Source of the DNA: GCA-020356105 sp041602815
Lineage (GTDB): Bacteria; Pseudomonadota; Alphaproteobacteria; UBA8366; JADFVY01
Reading direction: 5' to 3'
DNA: 7,058 nucleotides
Assembly (NCBI GenBank): GCA_041602815.1
Contig: JBFIFO010000182.1
Span: 1-7,058 of the forward strand
Shown here: piece by piece, positions 5,917 to 7,058 of the stretch
Layout: each line of letters opens with the position of its first letter
How positions within the stretch are numbered: the stretch's first letter is position 1
Notes under the pieces: generated by a model
Seen by the model: only the letters and a program-made list of their open reading frames with translations
Told to the model about the DNA's origin: nothing
Databases searched by the model: none
Made by a program: the position numbers and the translations under genes

Positions 5917-6375
5917 ATGAGCGGCTTCGAACCGGGATCGCCAGATTTCGAGCGCCTCGTGCGTGACAGCTTCGCGCGCCAGGGCTTCATGGCGACGTTG
6001 GGCGCGGAGCTGCTGCGCGTCGAGCCGGGCCGCGTCGAGATCGGCGTGCCCTACAGCGACGGGCTGTCGCAGCAGCACGGCTATTTCCACGGCGGCGCCA
6101 TGGGCGCGATCGCCGACAGCGCCGCCGGCTATGCCGGCTTCTCGCTGATGCCGTCGGGCTCGACGGTGCTGACCGTCGAGTACAAGATGAACATCGTCGC
6201 CCCCGGGCGCGGCGAGCGGCTGATCGCCCGCGGCGCGGTGATCCGCCCCGGCCGCACGCTGACCGTCGCCCGCGCCGACGTCTTCGCGGTCGCGGGCGCG
6301 GACGAGACGCTCTGCGCGACGCTGCTGCAGACGCTGATGTGCCTGGCCCCGGCCCCGCACCGCCCGGCGGGATAG
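5917..6375 (+). CDS. PaaI-family hotdog acyl-CoA thioesterase
   Basis: Hydrolyses acyl-CoA thioesters to free acid and CoA, in the cytoplasm. The 152-residue length is usual for a single hotdog domain. The family signature is clear: QQHGYFHGGAMGAIADSAAGYAG at about 48-70, in which the HGG turn, the acidic D64 and the long central helix form the active site. The strands LTVEYKMNIVAP and ARGAVIRPGRTLTVARADVFAV follow, as in PaaI-like proteins. ATG 5917 has GAGGA shortly upstream (5908-5912). Isovaleryl-CoA dehydrogenase begins 28 bp after its stop on the same strand, so the enzyme may relieve build-up of branched-chain acyl-CoAs or recycle CoA during leucine breakdown; the real substrate cannot be read from the sequence. 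It is transcribed away from the kinase operon. Confidence 0.9.
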   Translation: MSGFEPGSPDFERLVRDSFARQGFMATLGAELLRVEPGRVEIGVPYSDGLSQQHGYFHGGAMGAIADSAAGYAGFSLMPSGSTVLTVEYKMNIVAPGRGERLIARGAVIRPGRTLTVARADVFAVAGADETLCATLLQTLMCLAPAPHRPAG

Positions 6376-6393
6376 GCACGCCGGAACCGCTAC

Positions 6394-6398
6394 AGGAG
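6394..6398 (+). promoter_or_regulatory. Ribosome binding site of the isovaleryl-CoA dehydrogenase gene
   Basis: AGGAG, 5 nt before ATG 6404, inside the 28-bp gap after the thioesterase stop. It supports this start and joint transcription with the thioesterase. Confidence 0.75.
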
Positions 6399-6403
6399 CT
6401 GCC

Positions 6404-7058
6404 ATGTCGATCCCCAACGCCCCCGCATCGCTCGATTTCGACCTCGGCGAGGCCGCCGACATGTTGCGCGACAGCGTGGCGTCCTTCGCGTCGGACGAGA
6501 TCGCGCCGCGCGCCGACGCGATCGACCGCGACAACGCGTTCCCGATGGATCTGTGGCCGAAGATGGGGGCGATGGGGCTGCTCGGGATCACCGTCGAGGA
6601 GGAGTACGGCGGCGCCGGCATGGGCTATCTCGAGCACGTCGTGGCGATGGAGGAGATCAGCCGCGCCTCGGCCAGCGTCGGCCTGTCCTACGGCGCGCAC
6701 TCGAACCTCTGCGTCAACCAGATCCGCCGCAACGGCAGCGAGGAACAGAAGCGCCGCTACCTGCCGAAGCTGATCTCCGGGGAGCATGTCGGCGCGCTGG
6801 CGATGAGCGAGCCCGGCGCCGGCTCGGACGTCGTCTCGATGAAGCTGCGGGCCGAGAAGAAGGGCGACCGCTATGTCCTGAACGGCACCAAGATGTGGAT
6901 CACCAACGGGCCGGACGCCGATGTGCTGGTGGTCTACGCCAAGACCGACCCAAAGGCCGGGAGCAAGGGCATCACCGCATTCCTTGTCGAGAAGGGCTTC
7001 AAGGGCTTTGCGACGGCGCAGAAGCTCGACAAGCTCGGCATGCGCGGCTCCAACACCT
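6404..7058 (+). CDS. ivd: Isovaleryl-CoA dehydrogenase (C-terminal half off the window)
   Basis: FAD-dependent acyl-CoA dehydrogenase that oxidises isovaleryl-CoA to 3-methylcrotonyl-CoA in leucine catabolism, passing electrons to electron-transfer flavoprotein. The first 218 residues are visible; family members are about 385-390 long. The N-terminal helical domain includes LLGITVEEEYGGAGMGYLEH and the subfamily-typical LSYGAHSNLCVNQIRRNGSEEQK. The middle beta domain has ALAMSEPGAGSDVVSMK, the conserved FAD/substrate-binding stretch, and NGTKMWITNGPDAD, then KLGMRGSNT at the edge. These stretches match isovaleryl-CoA dehydrogenases better, from memory, than other acyl-CoA dehydrogenases. The catalytic Glu lies beyond the window and cannot be checked. 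In many proteobacteria this gene (also called liuA) leads an operon with methylcrotonyl-CoA carboxylase subunits, which would be expected to the right. Confidence 0.92.
   Translation, partial: MSIPNAPASLDFDLGEAADMLRDSVASFASDEIAPRADAIDRDNAFPMDLWPKMGAMGLLGITVEEEYGGAGMGYLEHVVAMEEISRASASVGLSYGAHSNLCVNQIRRNGSEEQKRRYLPKLISGEHVGALAMSEPGAGSDVVSMKLRAEKKGDRYVLNGTKMWITNGPDADVLVVYAKTDPKAGSKGITAFLVEKGFKGFATAQKLDKLGMRGSNT

Noticed and set aside
3962..5920. A 652-codon open frame on the plus strand opposite the histidine kinase
   Set aside because: It mirrors the kinase coding sequence; the product is low-complexity, rich in His, Arg, Gln and Asp, with no domain. Treated as a compositional shadow.
5716..6787. 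Minus-strand open frames opposite the thioesterase and dehydrogenase
   Set aside because: Both plus-strand genes carry clear family motifs and ribosome sites; the antisense products are Arg/Ala-rich without domains.

Overview
The window looks like chromosomal DNA from a high-GC proteobacterium, most likely an alphaproteobacterium. The signs are strong G/C preference at third codon positions, a FixJ-like response regulator, and isovaleryl-CoA dehydrogenase beside a hotdog thioesterase. No genus can be named. No tRNA, rRNA, CRISPR array, insertion sequence or phage gene is visible.

Layout. The left 5.7 kb lies entirely on the minus strand. Read in transcription order from the right it holds: a seven-helix membrane PAS histidine kinase (5710-3857); a FixJ/LuxR-type response regulator overlapping it by 4 bp (3860-3228); a 207-bp regulatory gap; an exported formylglycine-type arylsulfatase (3020-1437); a DUF502-family membrane protein (1361-684); and the start of a predicted outer-membrane protein of the bacterial family often labelled 'neuromedin U' or 'transporter' (641 to beyond the left edge). 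The right end is divergent, on the plus strand: a PaaI-type acyl-CoA thioesterase (5917-6375), then, 28 bp later, isovaleryl-CoA dehydrogenase (6404 to beyond the right edge), which looks like the start of a leucine-degradation operon.

Most notable point. The gap between response regulator and sulfatase contains a perfect 18-bp palindrome, ATTGGACC-TT-GGTCCAAT. It overlaps a very poor -35 hexamer and sits 17 bp plus a hexamer upstream of a perfect TATAAT, so its centre falls near -43. This is the geometry of an activator-dependent promoter. The ACC-NN-GGT core resembles the boxes recalled for StyR/TodT, relatives of this regulator. The simplest model is that the membrane kinase senses an unknown signal, phosphorylates the regulator, and the regulator switches on sulfatase, DUF502 protein and outer-membrane protein as one envelope module for sulfate-ester use. 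The sequence shows the architecture; the regulatory link is inference.

The two divergent units share a 206-bp region (5711-5916) with a good promoter for the kinase and a 10-bp direct repeat, TATACGGGCG, spaced 22 bp apart, with one copy in the spacer and one just upstream of the -35 hexamer.
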